This document shows, in pieces, positions 52,756-64,000 of a DNA stretch of 64,000 nucleotides. Location: positions 150,001 through 214,000 of the forward strand of contig JAXRKP010000209.1 of NCBI GenBank assembly GCA_037039925.1, read 5' to 3'. This DNA comes from Doris montereyensis (lineage: Eukaryota > Mollusca > Gastropoda > Nudibranchia > Dorididae). Below the pieces are notes generated by a model. The model had not been told where the DNA came from. It was given only the letters and a program-made list of their open reading frames with translations, and did no database searches. The translations under genes and the position numbers were made by a program. Position 1 is the stretch's first letter. Each line of letters opens with the position of its first letter.

Positions 52756-54320
52756 ATCAATGTGTCTGTTGTCATTGTCTTGACACCCCCACCCCCTATC
52801 CTTGCACAAAGTGCATCCTGTGTATATAGTGGATGTTTGATATGTACACACTGTGAAATATGCTATTGTCAAAGTAATTCAGTTATACATATAAATATAC
52901 ATACATATTATGTAAAGGTAATTACGCCTTTTTGTACATAGGTGGATCTTTGTCAATGTTTGTTGCTTTCAGTGCTCGGATGGGGTAAAAGATTATTATC
53001 GCTATTTATTAACCACATTTAGCTGTCTGATGTTATCAACCAATGGATATTTGCTACTTAGAATCAAGTTTGAAGTGTATCTTTTACTTTCTTCTACTTG
53101 TAAAAGTTCATCTTTAAAAATAATAGAAGAATGTATATTACTGAGTGTGTGTGTGTGTCTGGGGGTGGGGGTCTGTTTCTATTTAATGCCTTATTTATAA
53201 TCATGTCAAAGAAGACATCCAATAATGTCTTACATGATTGACTGTTTTTAATCAAAGGCTCACTTGGGACTAATTGAAATTATTCATTATTGAACAGTTT
53301 TAACGATTCCCCAAGATTTATTTGCAAGAGTAAGGTTGCAAGGTTAATTCCTTTTAAACACTATGTCCCAAACATGTCTCTTTTCTAGATGATAAGAGAT
53401 AACTTCTTTTTCTTTTTTTCACATTCACAAAATGTTTTTGTTTACCATTGACACCACATTATTATGGTATAGGTCTGTTAAAGAAAGAAAAAATATGTAA
53501 TGGCTGGGGTTTTCTTTAACTTTTAATTGGATAGAAAAATACATACATGTGATGTGAAGTATTCAAATGGATGACTGTTTTTTTCCTTCATAAATTCCAA
53601 CATATCTTTGCTTGACTCCCATTCTATGCTTAATTTGTTCCGTGGCTCAACAGTTTTCAAGGGATATATATTGTCTTTGTATTGTGAGGAACTTTACACA
53701 ATTTGTTTTCCTCTTTCATCATGAAATTATTTCTTTAATGTCAAAGCAGTCAGCGAGTATTGGATCACAAGGCAGGACGAATTGAGAATTGATTGCTATA
53801 ATGCTATTCAAAGTAGACATTTGAGAAAGGCAAGAAAAAGGAAATAAGAAGAGTCGACATTTTGCTATAAAAGTCATTGAAGTTGATATGATCATGGACT
53901 GCAAGCACTTGCCTATGGATGACAGTAACTTAATGCAACGGCAAAAACACGGAATAATGAGCCCCAAAAGTGAGATTGCAGCCGTACGAAGAAGGATTTA
54001 TTGGTTTTTAAAAGTAAAAATGAAGTAGACGTAGAACATGTGTATCTAATACAATGCTGTTGGGAGTTGTGCAGAAATTTGAGTTCTAATCTGGAAATTT
54101 ACTCTCATTCCTTTTACCCAAAAAATCGTCCACAAATCTTTTTAAAGGGATAGTGATAGTATCAAACAACGGAGACAATTTCTGTCATGAAAACATTGTA
54201 GTTTTTGTGTATTGGACACTTGGAACAAGAGAGAACTAACTGAAGTGGGCATGGAGAGCCCGTTTTAGTTTCAACTCTCAAATCTTGAGGCTAATGATCT
54301 TAGGGTTACTTCTTGAACGA
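52756..54320 (+). other. Probable NR2C 3' UTR and downstream DNA
   Basis: AT-rich with no open frame of interest; a (GT)n patch lies near 53148. The transcript end could not be placed. Confidence 0.5.
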
Positions 54321-54560
54321 GACGCAGGCTCAACTTGTGTTGGAAACGCAGGCTCAACTTGTGTTGGAAACGCAGGCTCAACTTGTGTTGGAGACGCAGA
54401 CTCAACTTGTGTTGGAGACGCAGACTCAACTTGTGTTGAGACGCAGACTCAACTTGTGTTGGAGACACAGGCTCAACTTGTGTTGGAGACGCAGGCTCAA
54501 CTTGTATTGGAGACACAGGCTGAACTTGTGTTGGAGACACAGGCTCAACTTGTGTTTAGT
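54321..54560 (+). repeat. 24-bp minisatellite, about 10 copies
   Basis: Unit acgcaggctcaacttgtgtt plus gga/gaa, with g/a and c/t variants and one copy shortened by one base near 54440. Because the unit is a multiple of three, it gives open octapeptide repeats on both strands (TQAQLVLE and PTQVEPVS types). There is no start context, splice signal or other support for a protein. Confidence 0.95.
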
Positions 54561-54599
54561 GTCTGATAGCAATCAAATTGTTTCATGAAAGTGGAAGAG

Positions 54600-55045
54600 A
54601 AAGAGAGAAAGATATGTGGACATGAATATGTTACAATGAAGGGAAAGAGAGAGGGATATGTGGACATGAATATGTTACAATGAAGGGAAAGAGAGAGGGA
54701 TATGTGGACATGAATATGTTACGATGAAGGAAAAAGAGAGGGATATGTGGACATGAATATGTTACATTGAAGGGAAAGAGAGAGGGATATGTGGACATGA
54801 ATATGTTACAATGAAGGGAAAGAGAGAGGGATATGTGGACATGAATATGTTACGATGAAGGGAAAGAGAGAGGGATATGTGGACATGAATATGTTACGAT
54901 GAAGGGAAAGAGAGAGGGATATGTGGACATGAATATGTTACAATGAAGGGAAAGAGAGAGGGATATGTGGACATGAATATGTTACAATGAAGGGAAAGAG
55001 AGAGGGATATGTGGACATGAATATGTTACGATGAAGGGAAAGAGG
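54600..55045 (+). repeat. 44-bp minisatellite A, about 10 copies
   Basis: Unit of gaagggaaagagagaggg followed by atatgtggacatgaatatgt and tacaat/tacgat. Copies are nearly identical, with an a/g variant in tacRatg. Confidence 0.95.
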
Positions 55046-56360
55046 AGAGGTAGCTAGATTTTGTAAGTGCTTACTCTGTGATGGCGCAACCCGAAGATGT
55101 ATGCATGAACTTTGTGGCCAGACGAAGATGAAAATAATAACCCGCGATGGGAGATGATCGCAGAAAGACATTCTGGTTGTTTGAGCAGGACGGCCAAATT
55201 GATTGTGATGACTCATCTGTTCAAGAGATTATTTATTATTTTATTTAAATGGGGATTACTCATCTCTACAGGTCAGGCCTTGTCAATTGGAGTTCTCGTT
55301 ACATCCTGCTTTTATCATTGATCCTTTTATCCTTGAATGGTAATAATAATAATGATAATAATAACAACAATAGGCAATTCTTATAGTTATAGTGCTTTGA
55401 AGATTCTGAATGTGGTTGTCAAAGTTCAGAAGTATGGTTGCTAACGGTTTGCACTGATTTTTCAATTTTTTAAAACATTTTTTCACCAACTCAAGTGTAG
55501 TCTAAAATATGACTATGTTGCTTTGCAAAAAGAAGAAAAAGTTTTAAGATGTTCTGAGTTGTATCAAAATTCTATAGCTCAAACTAAATCTTGTTTTATC
55601 CTTATAAAATTTAATTCTTTCGAATGTGTTAATGACTTTGTTCACTGTTGCAGTCTATAAACTTTGTAGATGTACAGCTACCACTAGTTAGTTCATGCCT
55701 GTCTAGTGCCAATAGACTTTGCCATATGGGCATATTTCTATTTGTTACAGTTATTAAATTGGACACTGTGACAATGTTGCAGTTTAGCTCATATCGTGAG
55801 GAAGCCGTTAGCTGCCATAGTTTGAATTCTGTACAACCTGTTTGCCAGCACTTTGTAGCACACCATGTCTGTCCATTGCTTTTCGTCTCCTGTCATTTTT
55901 ATTTTTAAACGTCCAGATCAAAGTTGTATGTAATTTTTCTTCTTCTTTCTGTTCGATTTAATATTGTAATGTTAAACTTACTACAGAGATGCCAACCTTA
56001 ACTTTCACATTGAATTCCTAGAACTGTTTCTTATCTCTTACACCATTCTTTTAAAACTCCTCAAGAGTTAGAACTAGTATTAGATTATTATTGCCTTGTG
56101 AAATGAAGTCATAGCATTTATACATATATGTTGTTTTTATTTCAAGTCATACGTATCAGACAATGTATTATACTCAACATATATATATATATCAAGACCA
56201 GGCCCTGGAGCAAGATCAATTGAAATGACTTCATTTGGGGTGTTACATCAGGAAACTAAAAAAAAGAAAGTTTTGCTCTTGCACAATAAGTTGTGAATGG
56301 TCAGCCAAAGTAAATATCTTCCCCTAGACAAAGTAATTTTCTTTATCAAGGCTGCTATGG
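55046..56360. other. Spacer
   Basis: No gene or repeat family recognised apart from short (AAT)n near 55343 and a small (AT)n near 56179. Confidence 0.5.
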
Positions 56361-56668
56361 TCCATAGAGCCAGTGCTTTACCTCTAAGTTTGATAACAAT
56401 CTTGTCCATAGAGCCAGTGCTTTACCTCTAAGTTTGATAACAATCTTGTGCATAGAGCCAGTGCTTTACCTCTAAGTTTGATAACAATCTTGTCCATAGA
56501 GCCAGTGCTTTACCTCTAAATTTGATAACAATCTTGTGCATAGAGCCAGTGCTTTACCTCTAAGTTTGATAACAATCTTGTCCATAGAGCCAGTGCTTTA
56601 CCTCTAAATTTGATAACAATCTTGTCCATAGAGCCAGTGCTTTACCTCTAAGTTTGATAACAATCTTC
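56361..56668 (+). repeat. 44-bp minisatellite B, 7 copies
   Basis: Unit tccatagagccagtgcttta then cctctaagtttgataacaat and cttg. Two variant sites (tcca/tgca and aagt/aaat) give the order tcca-aagt, tcca-aagt, tgca-aagt, tcca-aaat, tgca-aagt, tcca-aaat, tcca-aagt, so part of the array grew as an 88-bp dimer. Confidence 0.97.
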
Positions 56669-59600
56669 TTTTCCTCTTTCTCCTTTTTCAATAAGGAAGA
56701 GATAAAAAAAAATTTTAAATTCTTTTTTATTTCGCCTTTTGTTTTATGCTCCATTTAGTTACAAATTTTTCATAACCATTTTGTCTGTTCACACTTAAAT
56801 TCAGTGCAAAATAAAAATATTAATTGTTCATAGGGTTTGGCATCTTTGCTATTAGATTTACGTCTACTGACATATTTCATATTTTTTTTTAAAGAATTTT
56901 GTTTTGCCTACCAGCATTACTGAATGGAGACTTCTTCTTAGAATGTGAAAACTACAATTAGTTTAAAAAGGTGTCTGGAATTGAAAGTTCATTGGACATC
57001 ACAATGTCTCGTGTTCAGTTCAGTTTTTATAAGTATTATTACTATTAGTAGAGAAATGCAACTCAACTACACAGGATAAAATTGAGTTCCAAGATCAAGG
57101 TCTCTCTGCTCATTTAAAGAAACATAAAAACATGTGCCATAGTCATATTGTATATTTTCTCTCTTTTTTTTTTTCTCAACCTATCATGTTTGTAAGTAAA
57201 TGATTTTTGTTACACAATATGATGATTAAGATATTCAAATGTTAACCCCTGATACATGTGTATCATCATAAATGTCTTTGTTGTTCTACTTTTTTCCCTG
57301 AATTCAATCATGATGAGTTAAATAAGGTATCCATATCACATTTTTAGATGATTTGTGAACATTTTTCTGCCTACTAAGTGCTCATGTAATTCTTTGATGA
57401 ATATATACATGTATTACTAAATCATGACTGCTACCGTTACTAAACTAAAAAAAACAACAACAAACAAGTAAACAAAAATATTTTCTAATAAATCTCTTGC
57501 TATACAAGGCCAATCTGATAAAGAAACAAAAACGGCGCCTGTTGGCTGTCTTTGTTGATATAAGACAGCTATTTCTTCGAGCATGCTTGATATTTATTTG
57601 TGTGAATATTTATATGTATCGGTTCAATTTTAATAATTTCACTGTATTTCAAAAGACATGACAATATGTTGTGAGGTTTTTGTCTTGGTCCCACCCACCC
57701 TCCCTCCCTGCTCCACACCACCTCCTAGTACTCTTACCCTTCTAAATATGTCTAACTTTGCTTCTTTGATCCCAAAGCACATCTGATTTAATTTTTCTTT
57801 CTTTTATTGTAAAAACAAAGAGAGAGAAAAAGAAAGAAAATCAAGTTTTTAACTCTTCACTCTTTTTCACCATGTTAATATTGTTAATCAATCCCTCTTT
57901 GCTTTTTCTCTCTTCTCATTTACTTTGTTCTGTATACTTGGTATTTGCTCCTTGGCTAACATCAAAATTACACAGTTGACGTATTGATAGGAATAATAGC
58001 TTTTCTTTCTGGTAGTTCTCATAGGGTTAATCTCTTCTCACCTTTCAGGCCTGTCTTATTCAAGTGACTTTGTTCATCGAACGTGACTTTAGTCGCTAAA
58101 CAAAGCTTTTTATTTTTTAATTTAAGTTTATTAAGACTGAATGTTAATGGCAGAAGGGTTGGATTAATTTTTTCTTTGAAAAGAAAGTTGTCTGTAAGAT
58201 ATTTTAATGAATGGGAAAGCAAAATCTTGACATTAGAAATAACACAATTGTGATTAAGATGTAGCCGGTTTTGGAAAAGAAATTCACCATTGAAAATCTG
58301 TGCCACGCGATTATTCTTGATTTCACCACAATATTCTATCAATGACTTTGTAATGACTTCAAACAGTAGATCCCATCATTATGATAAATTTGTGTGATTT
58401 GTAGTTATACACGGCTGGCCAAAATTAAGGCATGATTCTGTAAATTTTAAGGATGGCTTATGACTTTTCAAATGTTTTACATTTTTTAAAGCCTCTAAAT
58501 AGGTTCTATTATAATGCATATATTACAATAACTCATTAAAATCCTCATGATATTCTTGAAAGGAATTTAATCAAGTCTTTGCAACAATATGTAATGAGAA
58601 TTAGTTTCATTCTTCCGTTTCATAGGAAGGTCTTTTTGTACAAGAAAAACTCAATTTGTTAATTTAAGTCAATTGGAGTCAAAAGTGTTCCAGAAATTCA
58701 GGGGAGGGGGAAGTGTACTTGTCCTTGACACGTATTATCTTTGGGTAAAGAATGATATTATCTCTAAAATGTTAATTTATTCATATAAATATAATTTTTA
58801 AATTCTTCGCCTTTTATACAAATGACATTTTATTTTCATTCATTTAATGTGAATTCATCTTCACAATTAAACCTTCATAGATCATGGAATATTGCATCTT
58901 GATTTTTTTTAAAGAGCTTCTCTTTCCTTAAAGAATTTGTAACTTCACCCTTTGAAATTAGACAAATTTTGTTGTTGCTGGAATTCACACCCACAACAAA
59001 AAGTTCATTTATGCTACAACCTAGGTAGAAGTCAACTTTTAAATTTCTTAATCATGTGTATCTGATCCTCACTAAGAAATATTCAGCCTAGCTACTATTA
59101 CTGTGATTTGGTACTCTCTTAAAGAGGCTGCATCCTTATTTGTTTCTAAACAGAGAATTTTGGTATAGTTAAAAATTGATGTAGTAAAATGTTAAAATAT
59201 AACAAGATTCCTATAAAAGTTAAAAGTGCAAGAAGCCCCTGCTCCATAGTAAATTTTTGTTTTGTTTTTTTTATAGACTTTACAGATACAGAATACAAGC
59301 CTAAAATGTGTGAGATGAAAAAAATGCAAAAATCTCCCCCCCCCCCAAAAAAAAAAACCCCCACCCCAACCCAAAACAAACAGCTCAAAACAAAACACAC
59401 CTAAATAAATTTGAAGTTTTTCAATCTATGAAAGAATCTGCTTCATGCCCCTTATGTTAAATTTTGATTTGTGTTGGAATAGTTAGATGATATTATGTTC
59501 ACACTCATTGAGGAAAGTTCAATGGTTAGTCATAACATTTACAGATTTGATCAAAACTAATGCTATGTTTCTCAGTACATTATTGTTTGATATTGTTATT

Positions 59601-61208
59601 TTAGTTATACATTAAGACACATTCAATCTTAAGTCCTAGTTAAAAAGGTTACGAATCAATATTGGGATACTTGTAGTATTTGTTTCTTTAGTCTATTTAC
59701 TATTTGATCAACTTTACCTTTTGTTATTTGTCCTTAAATTAGTATGAAATCATCTCATCTCTCAAAGGTGTTCATTTCACAAAGGTAAAGAAACAAAACA
59801 GAAAACAGCCACTATAAAAAGTTAAATTGCCTCTGTATAACTTCAGTGGGTTATTTATAACTATAACACCAACAAATTAAAATTGAAGGTATTGACCGAG
59901 AGTAAACCTGAATTCTGATTTGTCATGGGCGTAGATGCTTCTCAGTTGCAGATCTAGAAACAGGTCGTTTTGTTTTGTTGGGGTACCTAGAATAGCAGAA
60001 ATCCATTACAAATTTGTTCTTGACATATAATTTTACATATTTAATATCATCAACACTACTGCTCTTGAATCTCATGCATGAGGGATTTTAACCCCAGCAG
60101 CTTTTATTGCCATGCTACTTTGCAATGTCAGTTCTTTTTGCAGTTCAATTGTGTCCTGTATTTGGTCGAAATAATAAAATTATTTTTAAACACTTAACAT
60201 TTTTGTTAGTCTTTTTCTTTATGTTTAGGGGATGAGAGGGTTATTGGTTTTGTTTTCTTATTCTAGTGCTCCTTTCATTTTTGTGTTTTGTGATATACTT
60301 GAATCAACTTGTGATTTTGTTTTTGTCTAACAGAAAATTTATTTTTATAAAATTAAAAAACTAAATTATGGAAAATGGAAGAAACTGCACCCAAATTTTG
60401 AAAAGTTGACGTTTCAGTTTCAGTAATTATACTGAGACAATGAATCCTTCAAGCATCTTATGGGTGTCAGCTTTGTACTATTAAAATTCACATCAAGTCA
60501 AGTAACAGTTTCCTCCATCCATCTTGAAGGATCACAAGAGGCAACGATCTCTAAGCTAAATAGATTGTACATGTAGCTCCACTGGTGGTGTGGTCCTAGT
60601 TTAAAATCATCCCCCCCCAGGAAACTGTATTTGTTATGTTTGGTGTTATGTGTGTGTGCATGGTGATACGTTTTCAACCTTAGATACATGTACATACTGT
60701 ATACAAAGGATATTGTTTCAGTTGATTTCCATCTAACTCGAAGTCAACGTTTTTCAATGGCCCCTAGGCCCCCCAAATAAAGAGTGGAGGTCCTTAGGTT
60801 CGAATGATAGGTCTGACGGTGTGTTACTTTGGGAAGACACTTAACACACATTTTACTGACTCAACCCCAGTTCAAATGGATACAACTTAACATCAGCTTG
60901 GGGAGTAAAAAAATCTGCGACAGACTAGCGTCCTGGGATACGCTCCGGCTCTATGACTAAAGAACTTTAAAAAAAAAAAAATTACAAAGGATATTGACCT
61001 CAATCTATAATGTTGAATGGTCTTCAAACTTCCAGGAAAGAATGTCATATACCCTGACCTATTTTCAGAACAGGACTAGCAACAAAGGAAGTAGTACAAT
61101 TACTTTTGTTGCATTGAAACCTGTCCCCCATACACGATGATCTGGAGGCAAAAGCAAGTGAAAGAAAGGACCTTCCAGTAGCATTTGCCAACCGTTCACT
61201 GTATTACA
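56669..61208. other. Long AT-rich spacer
   Basis: No conserved coding sequence seen on either strand. The minus-strand open frame at 58019-58342 is Lys/Leu/Asn-rich and matches nothing I know. A poly-C/poly-A patch lies at 59336-59360. One SINE body fragment is listed separately. Confidence 0.55.
60790..60990 (+). mobile_element. SINE body fragment
   Basis: Contains gggaagacacttaacacaca, ccagttcaaatggatacaac, atctgcgacagactagcgtc and ctccggctctatgac, matching the 42262 family in order. The head is reduced to taggttcgaat. Confidence 0.75.
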
Positions 61209-61211
61209 CTA

Positions 61212-61994
61212 CAGTGAAACCCCTGTAATCGGGAACTCTCGGTGGATTATAAAATCGTCCCGATCTGGTTTTCCCTCAACAGCTTGAGGTATCTCAGCCC
61301 TTCTGTGAGTGGTAAAAAGCAGAATTAAACAAATAAGTAGCTACAGGACCAGTTGATCAAAACGAAGATAGCATTCATACAAGATGTCACTCACACTCAC
61401 AATCGATCTTCATTGGACGGAAGATAGATAAGACACGTAATCAAGAAGGCATGGTAGGTCATTAAATCTTCTCTCGTGTCCACCCTTGTGATTGACGGAT
61501 GAGGCGGGCAATAAAAGACTATGATAACATTGACAGTGTACAACTTTCTAAGCGCTGCCCCGTGTCAACACCGCACTGTATAATAGTGTATTGTGAGGCG
61601 GATGAGCAAGGTCTGGCTCAACGCCTGCTTTCACACCTTCTTAACTTAATGAATGTCTGGTGTGTTTGGCTTATGATGGTCATGAACTGGCACTTGCGAC
61701 ATCATGTACACGTTATGCAATGTATAACATGTGTAGCACTAATGCAGGTGTAATAATTGATGTTTTGCTAACACAGAAACCAAATTAAGATAAAAAGATA
61801 GTGTTGGAATAAATAAATATGGGGGAAATGGTGATGATAATCAATGCAAGCCTGCGAAATTGTCCTGATTAACTGAGGACCTTTCCCGTTTAGAGATGTA
61901 AAATATATAGAAACAATTTCGTTCCCCTGGGAATTCTTCCCGATTGGCCAGGTTTCCTCAATTCCCCGGGTTCCCAATTTGAAAGGTTTCACTA
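61212..61994. mobile_element. TIR element of pogo/Tigger type, copy 1, 783 bp
   Basis: Left end cagtgaaacccctgtaatcg; right end on the other strand tagtgaaacctttcaaattg; TA on both sides (61210-61211 and 61995-61996). Similarity to copy 2 (45306-47598) is in inverted orientation. It carries the uninterrupted version of the site where LINE copy B sits in copy 2, at about 61442-61475 (aagaaggcatggtaggtc). The 85-codon open frame at 61499-61753 has no homology I recognise. Confidence 0.85.
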
Positions 61995-61996
61995 TA

Positions 61997-63034
61997 GTAG
62001 TAGATCTTAGCTTGTTTCAAATTCAAACAATTTTGGTGAAGATGACTATCACCTCACAAAGGAACCTGCTTGCAATGTGATTGTAAGACTAAATAAAATG
62101 AAGAAGTGTTAACAAAAAATAATCCCAGCCAAAAGGCTAAAAAATACCAACACAGTCAAAACGCTAAAACTAAAACCGTAAACAAAACACATTTCTTACA
62201 ACAATGGAAACAGATGAAAAGATAGCACAAATTTCAAACAAGTTTCTTTTTATAAATAATATGTATTTATGTTATTTATAGTAACTACATCAATAAAAAA
62301 GACAAAGCATACACATATGTTTATGCCATGACTGATGTACAAACTGTAATAGTAATAGTTAATAGATTAGATCATAACACTATCAATGGGAAGGAACTTA
62401 CGCTATGGAGGAAAACACTTGGTATGTAATATGAGACATTACTTGAGATGTCAAGTTATTCCTTTTAACAAGTATATGTATATATGCTAAAATACAACAG
62501 ATCTTTAGTTTTTAAAATATACTCATTGAGTCATAGTACAGCATGTCTGCAGCTGTTGTGTCAAATTTCAATTCACGGCACCAAATCTTTTTTTTTTTTT
62601 CTTCTCCACATGCTTGCTAGGCTACAACTATTACATTACATTTATTTATCATTAACTTCAGAACCTTTTAAATTTTGCACAAAAAGGTTACAAACAGGTT
62701 GACATTGACAATGCATAAAAACAGAAAACTATGATTTTGTAAAATGTAATTTAATCATGTTTTTACAGATGAAATTTTTGCCAAGTGAGAAGACAGCAGA
62801 TTGTTATTATTTATGTTGAGAATAAATTCAATGAATCCATTCCACCTACCATTTACTGAATAGCTTAACTGAGAAATCTTATTTCTCACATAGATCTGTC
62901 TAATTAATACATGAATCATGTTACGAACAAGATGACAATAAAATGTTTTATTTTTTGGGGTTTTTGCTCTTTTCCAAACCCAGTTACACACAACTTATGT
63001 TACACCTCAGCACTTGTCTGAATATGTGTTCTTT
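61997..63034. other. AT-rich spacer
   Basis: No gene, RNA or repeat family recognised. Confidence 0.5.
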
Positions 63035-63180
63035 GCGAGTAAAACACTTACACACATTTACCCACTTAACCCGGATGCAAATAGGTACCAGCACTAGCTG
63101 AGGAGTAAAATCTGCAACACAATAGCATCACTCATATTCAGGAAGCCTGTCCACTCCTTACTATAGAAATAAAAACTGAG
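63035..63180 (+). mobile_element. SINE body fragment
   Basis: gtaaaacacttacacacatt, acccggatgcaaataggtac, cagcactagctgaggagtaa and aatctgcaacacaatagcat match the SINE body of 42262 and 47788. Head missing. Confidence 0.7.
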
Positions 63181-64000
63181 ATGGGATCAGGCTCCATAAT
63201 AGGTCTCAGAGGAACTTTTCTACAGGTCTCAATATTCTTCTACCATAAATAGACTTACAATTGGTTTGTCTTCCATCTCTCACTGTGGCTAAAGATTTAA
63301 TATAAGTCAAAAGTATAAAGTGAATTAATGCACTCGTACATTTTGTATGGAGTCAAGAATTGTTTGCTTTTGATGATGCCATTACCTAGTCCTTATGTTA
63401 TTTAGCATTGACATTGTTATGAATGTCTTCTATTGGTACAAATCTAACCCATTTTACAATTTATGCGTAGTAGTAGTAGTAGTAGTAGTAGCAGCAATTG
63501 CATTATAGCTGTTGACTATCAAATTATTTGGGCCAAAGAAGAGTTTTGTGCTAATCGCTATGATAAAGGAAATAAACTATCAAATTTCTACATCCACTAC
63601 TACTAGTAATAAAATACACATTGAAATCTATGGGTAAGTTAAATGGGACTTTCACACTCCAGTGATGTAAGCATTTTCACCGAGGGGTTTTTCACATATA
63701 AACATAAGTATTTAAATTTAACGTGCAATGTTAAAAGAGGCCAAACCTAACCGTTCGGCACAAACAGTGAAGCAAAATGTTCTTAAATAAATTTGTCACA
63801 TATTCAATGAAAAGACAATGAATGTGTACATCATTATATTTTATAAAGAGAATTTTGTATATGTGTAAAATAAAATCAATGAGAAATATTATGCTACCAT
63901 GCAGGTCCAATGCATGGCTGTTTAAAGATTGGAAAGAAAACATTCAATAAAAACGTTTTTCTAGCAGAGGGAATGGTTTGATTTAAGCTATTTATAGTCA
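63181..64000. other. AT-rich spacer with (AGT)n at 63468-63491
   Basis: A short trinucleotide array; nothing else recognised. Confidence 0.6.

Noticed and set aside
54271..54588. Octapeptide-repeat proteins on both strands
   Set aside because: Forced by a 24-bp minisatellite whose unit is a multiple of three; no start, splice or conservation support.
54600..56668. Evenly spaced repeats that might suggest a CRISPR array
   Set aside because: Units are directly adjacent without unique spacers, and the sequence is eukaryotic.
58019..58342. 107-codon minus-strand open frame as a gene
   Set aside because: Low-complexity Lys/Leu/Asn composition, no recognised motif and no splice or promoter support.

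Overview
The window is animal nuclear DNA: intron-rich, AT-rich, and full of microsatellites, minisatellites, tRNA-derived SINEs, non-LTR retrotransposon fragments and a TA-flanked DNA transposon family. Repeat content and protein similarity fit a lophotrochozoan, plausibly a gastropod mollusc. That placement is an inference; the species cannot be read from the sequence. Almost all long open frames are low-complexity readings of (GA)n, (TC)n, (ATT)n or (AT)n, or transposon relics.

Two host genes are recognised, both on the + strand. The first is CHCHD4/MIA40, the mitochondrial intermembrane-space import oxidoreductase: two exons at 13911-14006 and 15233-15556, with the first coding exon not found. 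The second is an NR2C-type (TR2/TR4, testicular receptor) orphan nuclear receptor. Its coding exons run from 27377 to about 52755, behind a candidate promoter and 5' UTR exon at about 23840-24127. They cover an N-terminal region with a charged helix, a complete two-finger DNA-binding domain, a hinge, a ligand-binding domain and a long C-terminal tail. A possible cysteine-rich exon of an unidentified gene lies at the extreme left (16-121).

The most interesting host signal is in the NR2C hinge. A short exon coding a motif of the type DLTTLANVV occurs three times in tandem (37223, 38484, 42921), always entered in the same codon phase. Two copies look like optional cassette exons and the third is fused to the next hinge segment. 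The 3' splice site of the third copy sits at the end of a degenerate 33-35 bp tandem repeat.

Both genes can be read through only if several one- or two-base slips are allowed, nearly all in short homopolymers. Splice sites and domain motifs are otherwise intact. This fits an under-polished long-read assembly better than two independent pseudogenes, but the sequence alone cannot settle it.

Layout: 1-3640 possible exon and a non-LTR element carrying a nested insertion with a 13-bp target-site duplication; 3640-6280 a duplicated segment and microsatellites; 6283-9255 an RTE-like LINE; 10020-10298 a head-to-head tRNA-SINE hairpin; 13911-17090 CHCHD4 and its 3' region; 17195-21170 repeats, a second LINE and a transposase-like relic; 22140-23600 microsatellites and a CR1/L2-like LINE end; 23840-52755 NR2C, whose introns hold SINEs, LINEs and a transposon with a LINE nested in it; 54320-56668 three minisatellites; 61212-61994 a second copy of that transposon, carrying the empty LINE insertion site.
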